A stretch of 47,572 nucleotides of DNA from Verrucomicrobiia bacterium. Lineage in GTDB: Bacteria; Zixibacteria; MSB-5A5; DSPP01. A model generated the notes under the pieces. It searched no databases, was not told where the DNA came from, and saw only the letters and a list, made by a program, of their open reading frames with translations. Within the stretch, counting starts at the first letter, position 1; every line of letters starts with the position of its first letter. Made by a program: the position numbers and the translations under genes. The DNA lies in assembly GCA_035574275.1 (NCBI GenBank), contig DATLYY010000021.1:1-47572 (forward strand). Reading direction: 5' to 3'. Shown piece by piece: positions 42,001 through 47,572 of the stretch.

Positions 42001-42338
42001 TGCCCTTCAGTTTTTCCATCAGCCACACGATCACGCAAATAAAGCAGCCCCGCCCGGTCGCAACCACCCAGCAGGTAAATCTGAACGCCTCCGTCCGGCT
42101 GACCAAAACCTGGCAGATCTCCTATGCCCAGAGCTACGATTTGAGTTCCAAGGCCTCCAGCTATCAGGAGGTGGTTTTGAACAAAGACCTGCACTGCTGG
42201 CAGGGGTATTTTTCCTGGCGCCCCTCCGGCTTCCGCAAAGGATACTACTTCACCATCTCGGTCAAGGCCCTCCCCGAACTCAAAATCTCCAAGGAACCGG
42301 TCGGCCTCGGCACTTTCCTGCCCAGCACGTTTAGATAA
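39078..42338 (+). CDS. lptD: LPS-assembly protein LptD (OstA/Imp)-like
   Basis: Outer-membrane protein that inserts lipopolysaccharide into the outer leaflet. About 1086 residues, long for the family. The signal peptide (LPAVGVFLLLFLPCQSVFAQ) precedes an extended OstA/LptA-like beta-jellyroll region (about residues 30-450) with repeats of the type GNVHFRQGEGDFRADSARW and ADSVRYDAKTKEGWAYG. The LptD barrel follows, seen at AIPFYIFPLKPGRHSGIL then YYFALSDYYDLTTAVDVDE. Strand-rich sequence runs to the end (LGTFLPSTFR). No obvious paired Cys as in E. coli LptD is seen near the domain boundary. GTG at 39078 (or TTG 39075) overlaps the AlaX-like gene stop. It shows the host is diderm with LPS-type lipids. 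Confidence 0.88.
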   Translation: MHNILRSLPAVGVFLLLFLPCQSVFAQQTSSKKSERLELLPGARSLFHTEVRGEEVTWVVGNVHFRQGEGDFRADSARWHQKANRVVLAGRVKIRYPEYELRADSVRYDAKTKEGWAYGKIRYEDLKEKTVLLGERGRYEREKKYLLIDQKPEMQLLPAASDTSKPETTFVWARKLEFYGDEEKGVGTDSVRIRRGKVFAYSQKAVFLRKEEKLVLTEKPRGGDDKSEVAGERLTLHFKNNRVHRLSAEKKARALYRDLADTTRSELAADSITFHFEGDAPALIRALGQAYIYYNQADGKLKNHASGDSVHLHLKDRRVEKVSVLGGGQGTYYAFPENKPGGDTVYYQAGEIEYQIPPNKIFLLSRAETRYQNLTLEADSMLYDGKAELLYASGFADTMKNVTKRVLKDGKDEVAYDRLAYDFSTKKGKMKSSRTQLVEGYYRGADVSRVSEEEVFIRNGWFTTCDAEHPHYYFSSAHMKLIHRNRMIAKPVVLRIAGVPLAAIPFYIFPLKPGRHSGILNLRIGSFGNDRRGIHNIGYYFALSDYYDLTTAVDVDETGGDLNLLFRSGVNYAWRYRFNGSLSGSYGRVRSVFAIDSAANLLKSRSDRWDFRFNHYQTLSPTATLSGSGNFVSDKNYYPDQSLDLSTRLNRVLNPQVNFSKNLGWGGLSIVAQKTFNLDTDERTSSFPSVSLTKPAKPFFSPGRGKGPAWYHSIFYSYSGNFLNYYNRVRNTDSTTTDRKRATANHSFGLSAPQKIFWLTLSPNFSYTENWFHIYRTNGSEAAGVSSGSFRRGSGSMGISSTTNLYGTFLFRLGSLTGLRHVLSPSVSYSWIPKSTRHQKEAAFVGVGVQTRTAQVLNFSLSQLFQAKFQGEKGERKLDLFTANMSASYNAEANFRRWSELATAVRTSAVPNFSVDFSARHDFYDTLGNGLDRPRLLNFSITSSYNFNRTFSFGPPLSPSEGFASLAGLGGDDNLPFSFSISHTITQIKQPRPVATTQQVNLNASVRLTKTWQISYAQSYDLSSKASSYQEVVLNKDLHCWQGYFSWRPSGFRKGYYFTISVKALPELKISKEPVGLGTFLPSTFR

Positions 42339-42411
42339 TCCGGGCGCCGGTTCAAAAAAATCGCAACCCGAAACGGCCTCCGCCCGTAATAGATACCGCA
42401 ATGGGCTCTGG

Positions 42412-42439
42412 TTGCAGGTTCGTTTTGCGTTTTTATATT
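42412..42439 (+). promoter_or_regulatory. Predicted promoter of the DUF5916 gene
   Basis: TTGCAG (42412-42417), 16-nt spacer, TATATT (42434-42439), giving a 5' UTR of about 40 nt that contains the strong ribosome site AGGAGG (42473-42478). Confidence 0.5.
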
Positions 42440-42482
42440 GCCGATGCCGGGTAAAGGCGAAACCGGGGGTGCAGGAGGATTT

Positions 42483-45098
42483 ATGCGGGTCTCTATCTTT
42501 TTTTTGCTGGCTTCACCGGCGCTGCTTTTGGCGGCCGAGCCGGATTCCACGGAAAGAAAAGTCCCCGAACACAAGGCCGTCCGGGTCACCAACCCCATAA
42601 AACTGGACGGCATCCTCTCCGAGACGGAATGGCAGACCCCCCCTGTCACCGGATTTATCCAAAAAGACCCGAAGGAGGGGCAGCCCGCTTCCGATTCCAC
42701 CAAAGTCTGGTTCGCCTACGACGACGAGGCGCTTTTCATCGGCGCCCGGATGCACTGCCCCGATTCGCTCGGCATCCGCTCCCTGGTTTCCCGCCGGGAC
42801 CAGACCGGCAATTCGGAGCGGATCATCATCTCCTTGGACACCTATCTGGACCGCCGCACCGCCTACACCTTCGCCGTGGCGGCCTCCGGCACGCGGGCCG
42901 ACTACTACCACGCCACGGACGACGAATACAACCGGGATTATTCCTTCGACCCGGTCTGGGAGGCGAAAACGAGAATCGATTCGGCCGGCTGGACGGCGGA
43001 GATGCGCATTCCGCTTTCACAGCTGCGCTTCAACGCCAAGGATGTGCACACTTGGGGATTCAACATCAACCGCTGGGTTCCCACCCGCAACGAGGATGAC
43101 TATTACGTGTACATTCCGAAAAAAGAGACCGGCTGGTCCTCCCGCATGGCCCGCTTGAACGGCATCACCGGCATCAAGCCCGCCCGGCGGTTGGAAGTGA
43201 TTCCCTACGGCGCCTCGGACGCCACTTTCACCTACGGCCGGGACAAGAAAAACCCGTTCGACGACGGGGTGAACATGAAAGGGCGCACCGGGGCGGATAT
43301 CAAAATGGGTTTGGGGCCAAATCTGACTTTGGATGCCACTGTCAATCCCGACTTCGGGCAGGTGGAAGCCGACCCGGCCCGGGTGAACCTTTCCGCCTTC
43401 GAAATCATCTTTGACGAAAAGCGCCCCTTCTTTGTCGAGGGAAACCAGCTTTTGCGGGGGAACGGCCCGGCCTACTACTACTCCCGGCGGATCGGCGCGC
43501 CGCCGCGGGGTTCGGCTTCCGGCGATTACGTGGACCGTCCCAACACCTCCACCATTCTGGGGGCCGGCAAGCTGACCGGGCGGCTGGCCTCCGGACTTTC
43601 CATCGGGGCGTTGGCGGCGCTCACCGACGAGGAGTTTGCCGAAAGCTACGACACGGCAGGCGTTTCCTACAGCAAAACGCTGGTCGCCCCCCGCACCGGC
43701 TTTGGCGTGTTGCGTCTGCAGCAGGAGTTCGGCCCCTCCGCCTCTACGGCCGGGCTTTCGCTCACCGGCGTGGGGCGGGATTTGTCAAAAAGCCGGGAGC
43801 TCTGGCAGCTCCTGACCCACCAGGCGTATGCCGGCGGCGGAGATCTGAATTTGCGTTTCAAGGGAGGGGAATATGTGCTTTTGGGGACGTTCGGCTTCAG
43901 CCACATTAAAGGGGACTCGAACGCCCTCCAGCGGGTGCAAACCTCCAGCGCCCATTACTTCCAAAGGCCGGATGCGGACCACGTGGAATTCAAACCGGGG
44001 CGCACCTCCCTTTCCGGCTACCAGGGGTTTCTCCGCTTTTCAAAAAACAGCGGCAAGCACTGGCTTTGGGAAACGAGCATCGGGGCGGAATCCCCCGGCT
44101 TCGAATTGAACGACGCCGGCCGTTTGAATTCGGCGGACGACATCGACTTTTTCGGCGCTTTGAAATACCGGGAAAACCAGCCGGGGAAATATCTGCAAAA
44201 CTACAACCTCGCCTTCTACGCCGGGCGGGGGTGGAATTTCGGCGGCGCCCACCAGTACACCTTTTTCGATTTCGAAAACAACTTCACCTTCAAGAATTTC
44301 TGGGGACTTTTTCTCGGCTCCGAAATTTATCCCCGCTCCTTCAGCGACGACGTCACCCGCGGCGGCCCCATGATGAAAGACCCCTTCGGCTGGAACGTTG
44401 CCGCGCAGATTTCAAGCAATTTCGCCTCCAATACCAACTGGTATTTGTACGGGATGTATGACAAAAACGAAATCGGGCACTGGTATTACTATCTGGAAAG
44501 CAAACTGGGGGTGCGGACTTCGGGGCGGTGGGAGTTTTCCGTTCTGCCGTATTACGAACGGGGGCTTACGATTCGGCAGTATATCGCCACACTGGGCGGG
44601 GGGAGGCCGGAAACGTTCGGCAACCGCTACGTTTTTGCCTATCTCGACCAGAGCACTTTGGCGACGCAGTTTCGAATCAACTACGCCTTCACCCCGGATT
44701 TGACGCTTGAACTGTACGCCGAGCCGTTTGCGGCCTCCGGAAAATTTTACAACTTCGGGGAGCTGGAGGCGCCCAAGACGACCTTGCCCGCGCAGTATGG
44801 AACCAATGGCACCACCATTACTTACGACAGTTCTTCGCGGACGTACACGGTGACGGACGGCACGTCCAGCTTTACGCTCGACAATCCGGATTTCAACATT
44901 CTCTCCTTCCGCAGCAACGTGGTTTTGCGATGGGAGTGGCTGCGGGGGAGCACGATGTATTTTGTCTGGGCGCGGAATTTATCCGAGTTTGAAGCGCAGG
45001 GGCGGCACGTTCGCCCGAGCCGGCTTTGGGACGCCTTTACCACCGGCGGGGATGTTTTCGTCGCGTTAAAAATCAGCTACTGGATCCCGGTCAGTTAG
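42483..45098 (+). CDS. DUF5916 outer-membrane barrel protein with N-terminal CBM9-like domain
   Basis: An 871-residue exported protein. The start is ATG 42483, four bases after AGGAGG; a signal peptide follows (RVSIFFLLASPALLLAAE). Residues about 35-210 form a carbohydrate-binding-module-9-like beta sandwich: IKLDGILSETEWQTPP, VWFAYDDEALFIGARM, DPVWEAKTRIDSAGWTAEMR and IPLSQLRF. The remainder (PDFGQVEADPARVNLS, FFVEGNQLL, then repeated strands) is the DUF5916 barrel seen in many Bacteroidota and FCB bacteria, ending ALKISYWIPVS. Function is not established in the family; binding or passage of sugars or peptides across the outer membrane is inferred from the two domains. A strong terminator follows. 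Confidence 0.88.
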   Translation: MRVSIFFLLASPALLLAAEPDSTERKVPEHKAVRVTNPIKLDGILSETEWQTPPVTGFIQKDPKEGQPASDSTKVWFAYDDEALFIGARMHCPDSLGIRSLVSRRDQTGNSERIIISLDTYLDRRTAYTFAVAASGTRADYYHATDDEYNRDYSFDPVWEAKTRIDSAGWTAEMRIPLSQLRFNAKDVHTWGFNINRWVPTRNEDDYYVYIPKKETGWSSRMARLNGITGIKPARRLEVIPYGASDATFTYGRDKKNPFDDGVNMKGRTGADIKMGLGPNLTLDATVNPDFGQVEADPARVNLSAFEIIFDEKRPFFVEGNQLLRGNGPAYYYSRRIGAPPRGSASGDYVDRPNTSTILGAGKLTGRLASGLSIGALAALTDEEFAESYDTAGVSYSKTLVAPRTGFGVLRLQQEFGPSASTAGLSLTGVGRDLSKSRELWQLLTHQAYAGGGDLNLRFKGGEYVLLGTFGFSHIKGDSNALQRVQTSSAHYFQRPDADHVEFKPGRTSLSGYQGFLRFSKNSGKHWLWETSIGAESPGFELNDAGRLNSADDIDFFGALKYRENQPGKYLQNYNLAFYAGRGWNFGGAHQYTFFDFENNFTFKNFWGLFLGSEIYPRSFSDDVTRGGPMMKDPFGWNVAAQISSNFASNTNWYLYGMYDKNEIGHWYYYLESKLGVRTSGRWEFSVLPYYERGLTIRQYIATLGGGRPETFGNRYVFAYLDQSTLATQFRINYAFTPDLTLELYAEPFAASGKFYNFGELEAPKTTLPAQYGTNGTTITYDSSSRTYTVTDGTSSFTLDNPDFNILSFRSNVVLRWEWLRGSTMYFVWARNLSEFEAQGRHVRPSRLWDAFTTGGDVFVALKISYWIPVS

Positions 45099-45113
45099 GG
45101 GTTCCTTCCGCGC

Positions 45114-45147
45114 AAAAAGCCCTCCTTTTTGGAGGGCTTTTTGTTTT
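45114..45147. terminator. Strong, probably bidirectional terminator
   Basis: Twelve-base perfect stem AAAAAGCCCTCC (45114-45125) / GGAGGGCTTTTT (45131-45142), loop TTTTT, then TTTTTG-rich tail. The A tract on the other side allows termination from the right as well. Confidence 0.92.
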
Positions 45148-45165
45148 TCACCAATTCCTGCTTTC

Positions 45166-45232
45166 GTAGGGGCGAATCTTGCTTGCCCTGAGCGTAGCCG
45201 AATGGGTATTCGCCCGTTTCTTCTTGCCCTAC
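45166..45232. repeat. Nested palindromic element (REP/MITE-like)
   Basis: Outer inverted repeats GTAGGG (45166-45171) and CCCTAC (45227-45232) enclose GGGCGAAT (45170-45177) and ATTCGCCC (45208-45215). The core contains CCTGAGCGTAGCCGAA, which resembles a short word often seen in repetitive intergenic DNA of environmental bacteria. There is no open reading frame. Only one copy is in this window, so repeat status is inferred from structure. Confidence 0.5.
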
Positions 45233-45284
45233 AACGTCACCCGGGGCCTCGTGAAAAGAATCTAAACCACCGACAAAAAACCGC

Positions 45285-45313
45285 TTGACAGATTTGCAAG
45301 GGCGTTGTACATT
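45285..45313 (+). promoter_or_regulatory. Promoter of accessory GHKL cassette, near-leaderless
   Basis: Consensus TTGACA (45285-45290), 17-nt spacer, TACATT (45308-45313), with the first ATG at 45321, seven bases beyond the -10 box. It is one of the best -35 boxes in the window. Confidence 0.65.
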
Positions 45314-45320
45314 CCAAAAT

Positions 45321-45572
45321 ATGAAGCGTATTTACAATGGTGAAGAACAAAGTGTTAACCCTGAAACGGCCAGGGACCGTTTTAAGCGATTGGCTTCGCT
45401 TAGAACAAATGCTGTACTAAGAAGGCTAAAGGTTCTTGGCAACTGTGCAAATCGACATTACTACGATTACTCGGAGGAGGACATAAAAAAAATATTTTCG
45501 ATCATCGAAAAGCAGGTTCAAGAAGTAAAAACCCGATTCTATTTTCCCAAAGAAAAGGAATTCAAACTCTGA
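45321..45572 (+). CDS. Small uncharacterised protein, first gene of GHKL cassette
   Basis: An 83-residue protein I cannot assign. The ATG at 45321 is preferred; the earlier in-frame TTG (45285) is the -35 box itself. After a variable start it has RFKRLASLRTNAVLRRLKVL, then GNCANRHYYDYSEEDIKKIF and SIIEKQVQEVKTRFYF: two amphipathic helices around an N-x-x-N-x-x-x-Y-x-Y turn. Similar short proteins with 'Y.YSeEDi.KIF' ends occur, to my recollection, in mobile or defence loci. No DNA-binding motif is certain. The stop overlaps the next ATG by one base (TGATG), so it is translated with its neighbour. AT-rich, unlike the upstream genes. Confidence 0.7.
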   Translation: MKRIYNGEEQSVNPETARDRFKRLASLRTNAVLRRLKVLGNCANRHYYDYSEEDIKKIFSIIEKQVQEVKTRFYFPKEKEFKL

Positions 45573-46246
45573 TGACCAGTAAAATAAATTCAAAGCAAAC
45601 TGTCCAGGAAGAATTTGCACCTTCTACGTATTTGAAGATTGGTATGGATGACCTCGTTACAGCCGCTCTATACTTCCTTCAAAGATCCGAGAAAACCCCA
45701 ACATTTGAAAATCTTGTGGCGAAAGCGTACGAACTATTTCCCGAGCGTTTTGCGATGGTCGGGTATCCTCAATGGCCCGACTCAGCATTAATAAACAAAT
45801 CCTGGTTGAGGTGCAGAGCAGATAAGCAACTAATAACCGGTAGTGTAGCAACTGGATTTACTTTAACCCCCAAAGGAGAAAAAGTCGCAGAAAAAACGCT
45901 TTTAAGGTTGAATTTTGTTGAAATAAAAACAGCCACAAAAAAAGGCGACCGACGAAGTATTGCCGGGAGAGTCGTTTCAAGAGTAGAGAAAAGTATGGCA
46001 TATAAAAAATTCCTTGAAAATAATTCTATAGAAAATGTTACCGAATATGAGATGTGTGATTTGCTTTATGGTACACTTGAGAGTTCGCCGGAGACTTTAG
46101 CAAAAAATTATGAAACAGTTATTCAAAATCTCAATGATTTTCCGCGAAATGACCTGATCGAATTCTTGAAAGCTCTCCGTAATAAATTTCTTAATCGGTT
46201 CGTGGTTGCTAAAATGAGGGGTGGAATGTTACCCCAGAAGACGTAA
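45572..46246 (+). CDS. Uncharacterised protein with winged-helix-like N-terminus, GHKL cassette gene 2
   Basis: A 224-residue protein of no recognised family. Residues about 24-110 have the helix-strand pattern of a winged helix: LVTAALYFLQRSEKTPTFEN, LVAKAYELFPERF, then INKSWLRCRADKQLITGS then FTLTPKGEKVAEKTL, where FxLTxxGxxxA is typical of the wing of MarR/PadR-like folds. The second half is charged and helical (VSRVEKSMAYKKFLENNSIE; DLIEFLKALRNKFLNRFVV). It may recognise DNA or regulate the cassette. It begins at the overlapping stop/start of the small gene and ends 18 nt before the ATPase gene. Confidence 0.7.
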   Translation: MTSKINSKQTVQEEFAPSTYLKIGMDDLVTAALYFLQRSEKTPTFENLVAKAYELFPERFAMVGYPQWPDSALINKSWLRCRADKQLITGSVATGFTLTPKGEKVAEKTLLRLNFVEIKTATKKGDRRSIAGRVVSRVEKSMAYKKFLENNSIENVTEYEMCDLLYGTLESSPETLAKNYETVIQNLNDFPRNDLIEFLKALRNKFLNRFVVAKMRGGMLPQKT

Positions 46247-46264
46247 ACGCGAAAGGAGTTCAAA

Positions 46265-47452
46265 ATGGTTTTGGTTAAAAGGAAACTGCTGGCAGGCCGC
46301 AGAGCATTTGTAACCTTAGCTTCTCAATCAATAGGGAACGATCTATTAAAAGGGTTGGTGGAGATAATTACAAACGGTGACGACAGTTATTATCGACTCG
46401 AAAGTAAAGGAATACCGGGGTCGGGCAAAATTGAAATAGAAATTGACAGAAGACCGAAAAGCAAACAAACTCTAATCCGAATAAGAGATTTTGCCGAGGG
46501 TATCGACAATCAAAGAATGGACGAGTGTGTAGGCTACTACGGCGAGAACGTTAGCGGCGATACAGGAAGAGGGTTTTTTGGGATGGGATTAAAAGACACC
46601 ATCATCAATTTTGGGGAAGGAGAGATAAAATCAATAAAGGATGCAAAGTATTATCGGTGCAAACTTAAAGCAGATGATTTTACTCTTTACAATCCTACAA
46701 CTGCTGACAAAAGGATTCGGAAGGAGCTCTCTATTCCCAATAATGGAACAGTCGTGGAAATTCTCGTAACGAATCCGAGAGTGAGAATTCCATATTTTGA
46801 AAACCTCCGAGAAGATCTTCAAAATCATATTCTGCTTCGTTTAATAATGTCCGATACACATCGAACTATTGTATTAAGAGACTTGCGGAGCGGAAATGAG
46901 AGCACACTTTTTTATCAAGAACCGGAAATCGATGCAATTCTTTTCGACAAAGTCGTACCAATTCCGGAATTTCCAAACGCCCAAATCCAATTTACAGTTA
47001 AGAAAGCAAAAGGTTCCTTTCCACTAAGCCAGGAAGGTTCCTGCCGGACAGGGGGAATTCTTATTACTACACGTAGAACGGTCCATGAAGCAACGCTATT
47101 TGAATATGATTCGGATCCATTTGCTGCTAATTTATTTGGGGAATTAAGATGTGAATACATATATGAACTCCAACATTCCTCTGAGCCAGTTGTGGACAGG
47201 AATCGCGATGGTTTGATGAGAAACCATCCGTTCACAAAATGTTTGGTCAGGGAAGCAAAGAAAATTTTGAAAACCATAGTTGAAGAGGAAAAAGAAAAAG
47301 AAAAACAGAGAGAAAGAGAGCTTGAAAACGAAAATACCAGAAAACGATTTCAAGAAGCGGTAAAAGAACTGAACAAAATAGCAACTCTTGAATTAGAAAA
47401 GCTAAGTGGGCCGGGAACTGGCGGCACAGGACACTGTACTGCTCCCCTTTAG
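46265..47452 (+). CDS. GHKL (Bergerat-fold) ATPase, 3' end interrupted by IS3-family element
   Basis: An ATP-binding protein of the Hsp90/MutL/histidine-kinase fold. N box LVEIITNGDDSYYRL (Glu33, Asn37, Asp40), G1 box IRDFAEGID (Asp75...Gly79) and G2 box GRGFFGMGLKDTI (about residues 101-113) are all intact. The rest resembles MORC/Hsp90-like stand-alone ATPases, with a strongly charged coiled coil at about 345-385 (EEEKEKEKQRERELENENTR). A good ribosome site (AAAGGAG, 46252-46258) precedes the ATG by six bases. The native sequence runs to 47434; the last five codons (Cys-Thr-Ala-Pro-Leu) and stop are IS sequence, so the protein is truncated after a Gly-rich stretch and the 3' part would lie beyond the IS. 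AT-rich; probably a defence or mobile-element gene. Confidence 0.85.
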   Translation: MVLVKRKLLAGRRAFVTLASQSIGNDLLKGLVEIITNGDDSYYRLESKGIPGSGKIEIEIDRRPKSKQTLIRIRDFAEGIDNQRMDECVGYYGENVSGDTGRGFFGMGLKDTIINFGEGEIKSIKDAKYYRCKLKADDFTLYNPTTADKRIRKELSIPNNGTVVEILVTNPRVRIPYFENLREDLQNHILLRLIMSDTHRTIVLRDLRSGNESTLFYQEPEIDAILFDKVVPIPEFPNAQIQFTVKKAKGSFPLSQEGSCRTGGILITTRRTVHEATLFEYDSDPFAANLFGELRCEYIYELQHSSEPVVDRNRDGLMRNHPFTKCLVREAKKILKTIVEEEKEKEKQRERELENENTRKRFQEAVKELNKIATLELEKLSGPGTGGTGHCTAPL

Positions 47453-47572
47453 TCAAGCGGCCTGATATGGAGTCATCGGGCTGAGGTTATAGGTTTTCTC
47501 GAACCTGTTCGGCGGCTGGTAGCCCAGGGCCGAGTGCAGGTAGGTTTCGTTGTACGTTTCGATCCAGCCGTT
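47435..47572 (-). mobile_element. End of an IS3-family (IS150-like) insertion sequence
   Basis: TGTACTGCTCCCC at 47435-47447 matches the terminal inverted repeat type of the IS150 group of IS3 (TGTACTG.nCCC). It lies 18 bases from the transposase stop, the usual position of the right end. The rest of the element runs past the window edge, so the left end and target duplication are not visible. It interrupts the GHKL ATPase gene. Confidence 0.8.
47453..47572 (-). CDS. IS3-family transposase, C-terminal 39 residues (5' part beyond window)
   Basis: The minus strand from the window edge is open for 39 codons: NGWIETYNETYLHSALGYQP, then PNRFEKTYNLSPMTPYQAA, stop at 47455-47453. 'N.WIetYN...lHSALGY..P..f' is the C-terminal end of the IS3 orfB DDE transposase, just after the catalytic Glu. 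Only this end is visible, so whether the element is intact cannot be told. Confidence 0.9.
   Translation of the reverse strand, partial: NGWIETYNETYLHSALGYQPPNRFEKTYNLSPMTPYQAA

Noticed and set aside
1-47572. CRISPR array or rRNA genes
   Set aside because: No regularly spaced repeats and no rRNA-like segments were seen.

Overview
The window comes from a diderm bacterium of moderately high GC. It has an LptD-type LPS assembly protein, outer-membrane barrels with signal peptides, and a Ser/Thr kinase with a PEGA tail. The gene style (DUF5916 barrel protein, PEGA kinase, very compact operons with ATGA/GTGA overlaps, GTG and TTG starts) suggests an uncultivated FCB-like phylum such as Zixibacteria and relatives. 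That placement is inference; no rRNA is present.

Layout. (A) 1-3482: an AT-richer accessory island with the end of hsdM, two nuclease-fold-like genes and hsdS. It ends at a 46-nt 3' fragment of a tRNA-Lys(CUU) gene (3483-3528), whose orientation puts the island on its left. (B) 3535-10585: chromosomal genes: a HisN-like phosphatase, tmRNA (ssrA), a frameshifted membrane protein, GNAT, PhzF, LapA and cupin genes, a VOC protein with terminator, an outer-membrane protein and a GT-C mannosyltransferase-like protein. (C) 10604-28107: a compact co-directional aromatic supraoperon of 20 genes: dapF-trpEGDCFBA-chorismate mutase-DAHP synthase-argS-tyrA-DAHP synthase-aroA-aroE-two Gate-domain membrane proteins-aroK-aroB-aroQ. 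In front of it lies a promoter, a 24-codon leader peptide with alternating Trp-Tyr-Trp-Tyr codons, and a terminator with a mutually exclusive 8-bp antiterminator. (D) 28136-35273: minus-strand genes in two units, MATE-HDAC-FAH and M1 peptidase-membrane protein-PLP transsulfuration enzyme. (E) 35359-45098: plus-strand genes: PEGA kinase, frameshifted EamA transporter, AlaX-type editing protein, LptD and DUF5916 barrel, closed by a strong terminator. (F) 45166-45232: a small nested palindrome. (G) 45285-47434: a second AT-rich accessory cassette (two unknown proteins and a GHKL/Bergerat ATPase). The ATPase gene is cut by the end of an IS3-family element whose transposase 3' end reaches the window edge.

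How the parts work together. The supraoperon covers every shikimate step except chorismate synthase, all of tryptophan synthesis, and chorismate mutase plus prephenate dehydrogenase toward tyrosine. The leader would let ribosome stalling at Trp or Tyr codons release transcription into the whole unit, so scarcity of either end product could be sensed by one attenuator. This is the most interesting system in the window. The Gate-domain pair inside the shikimate genes, the nuclease-like genes inside the type I R-M locus and the IS-interrupted GHKL cassette are the next most interesting. Two genes (4950-5770 and 36994-37898) each need one extra T in a T run to be intact, which may be assembly error or real slippage.
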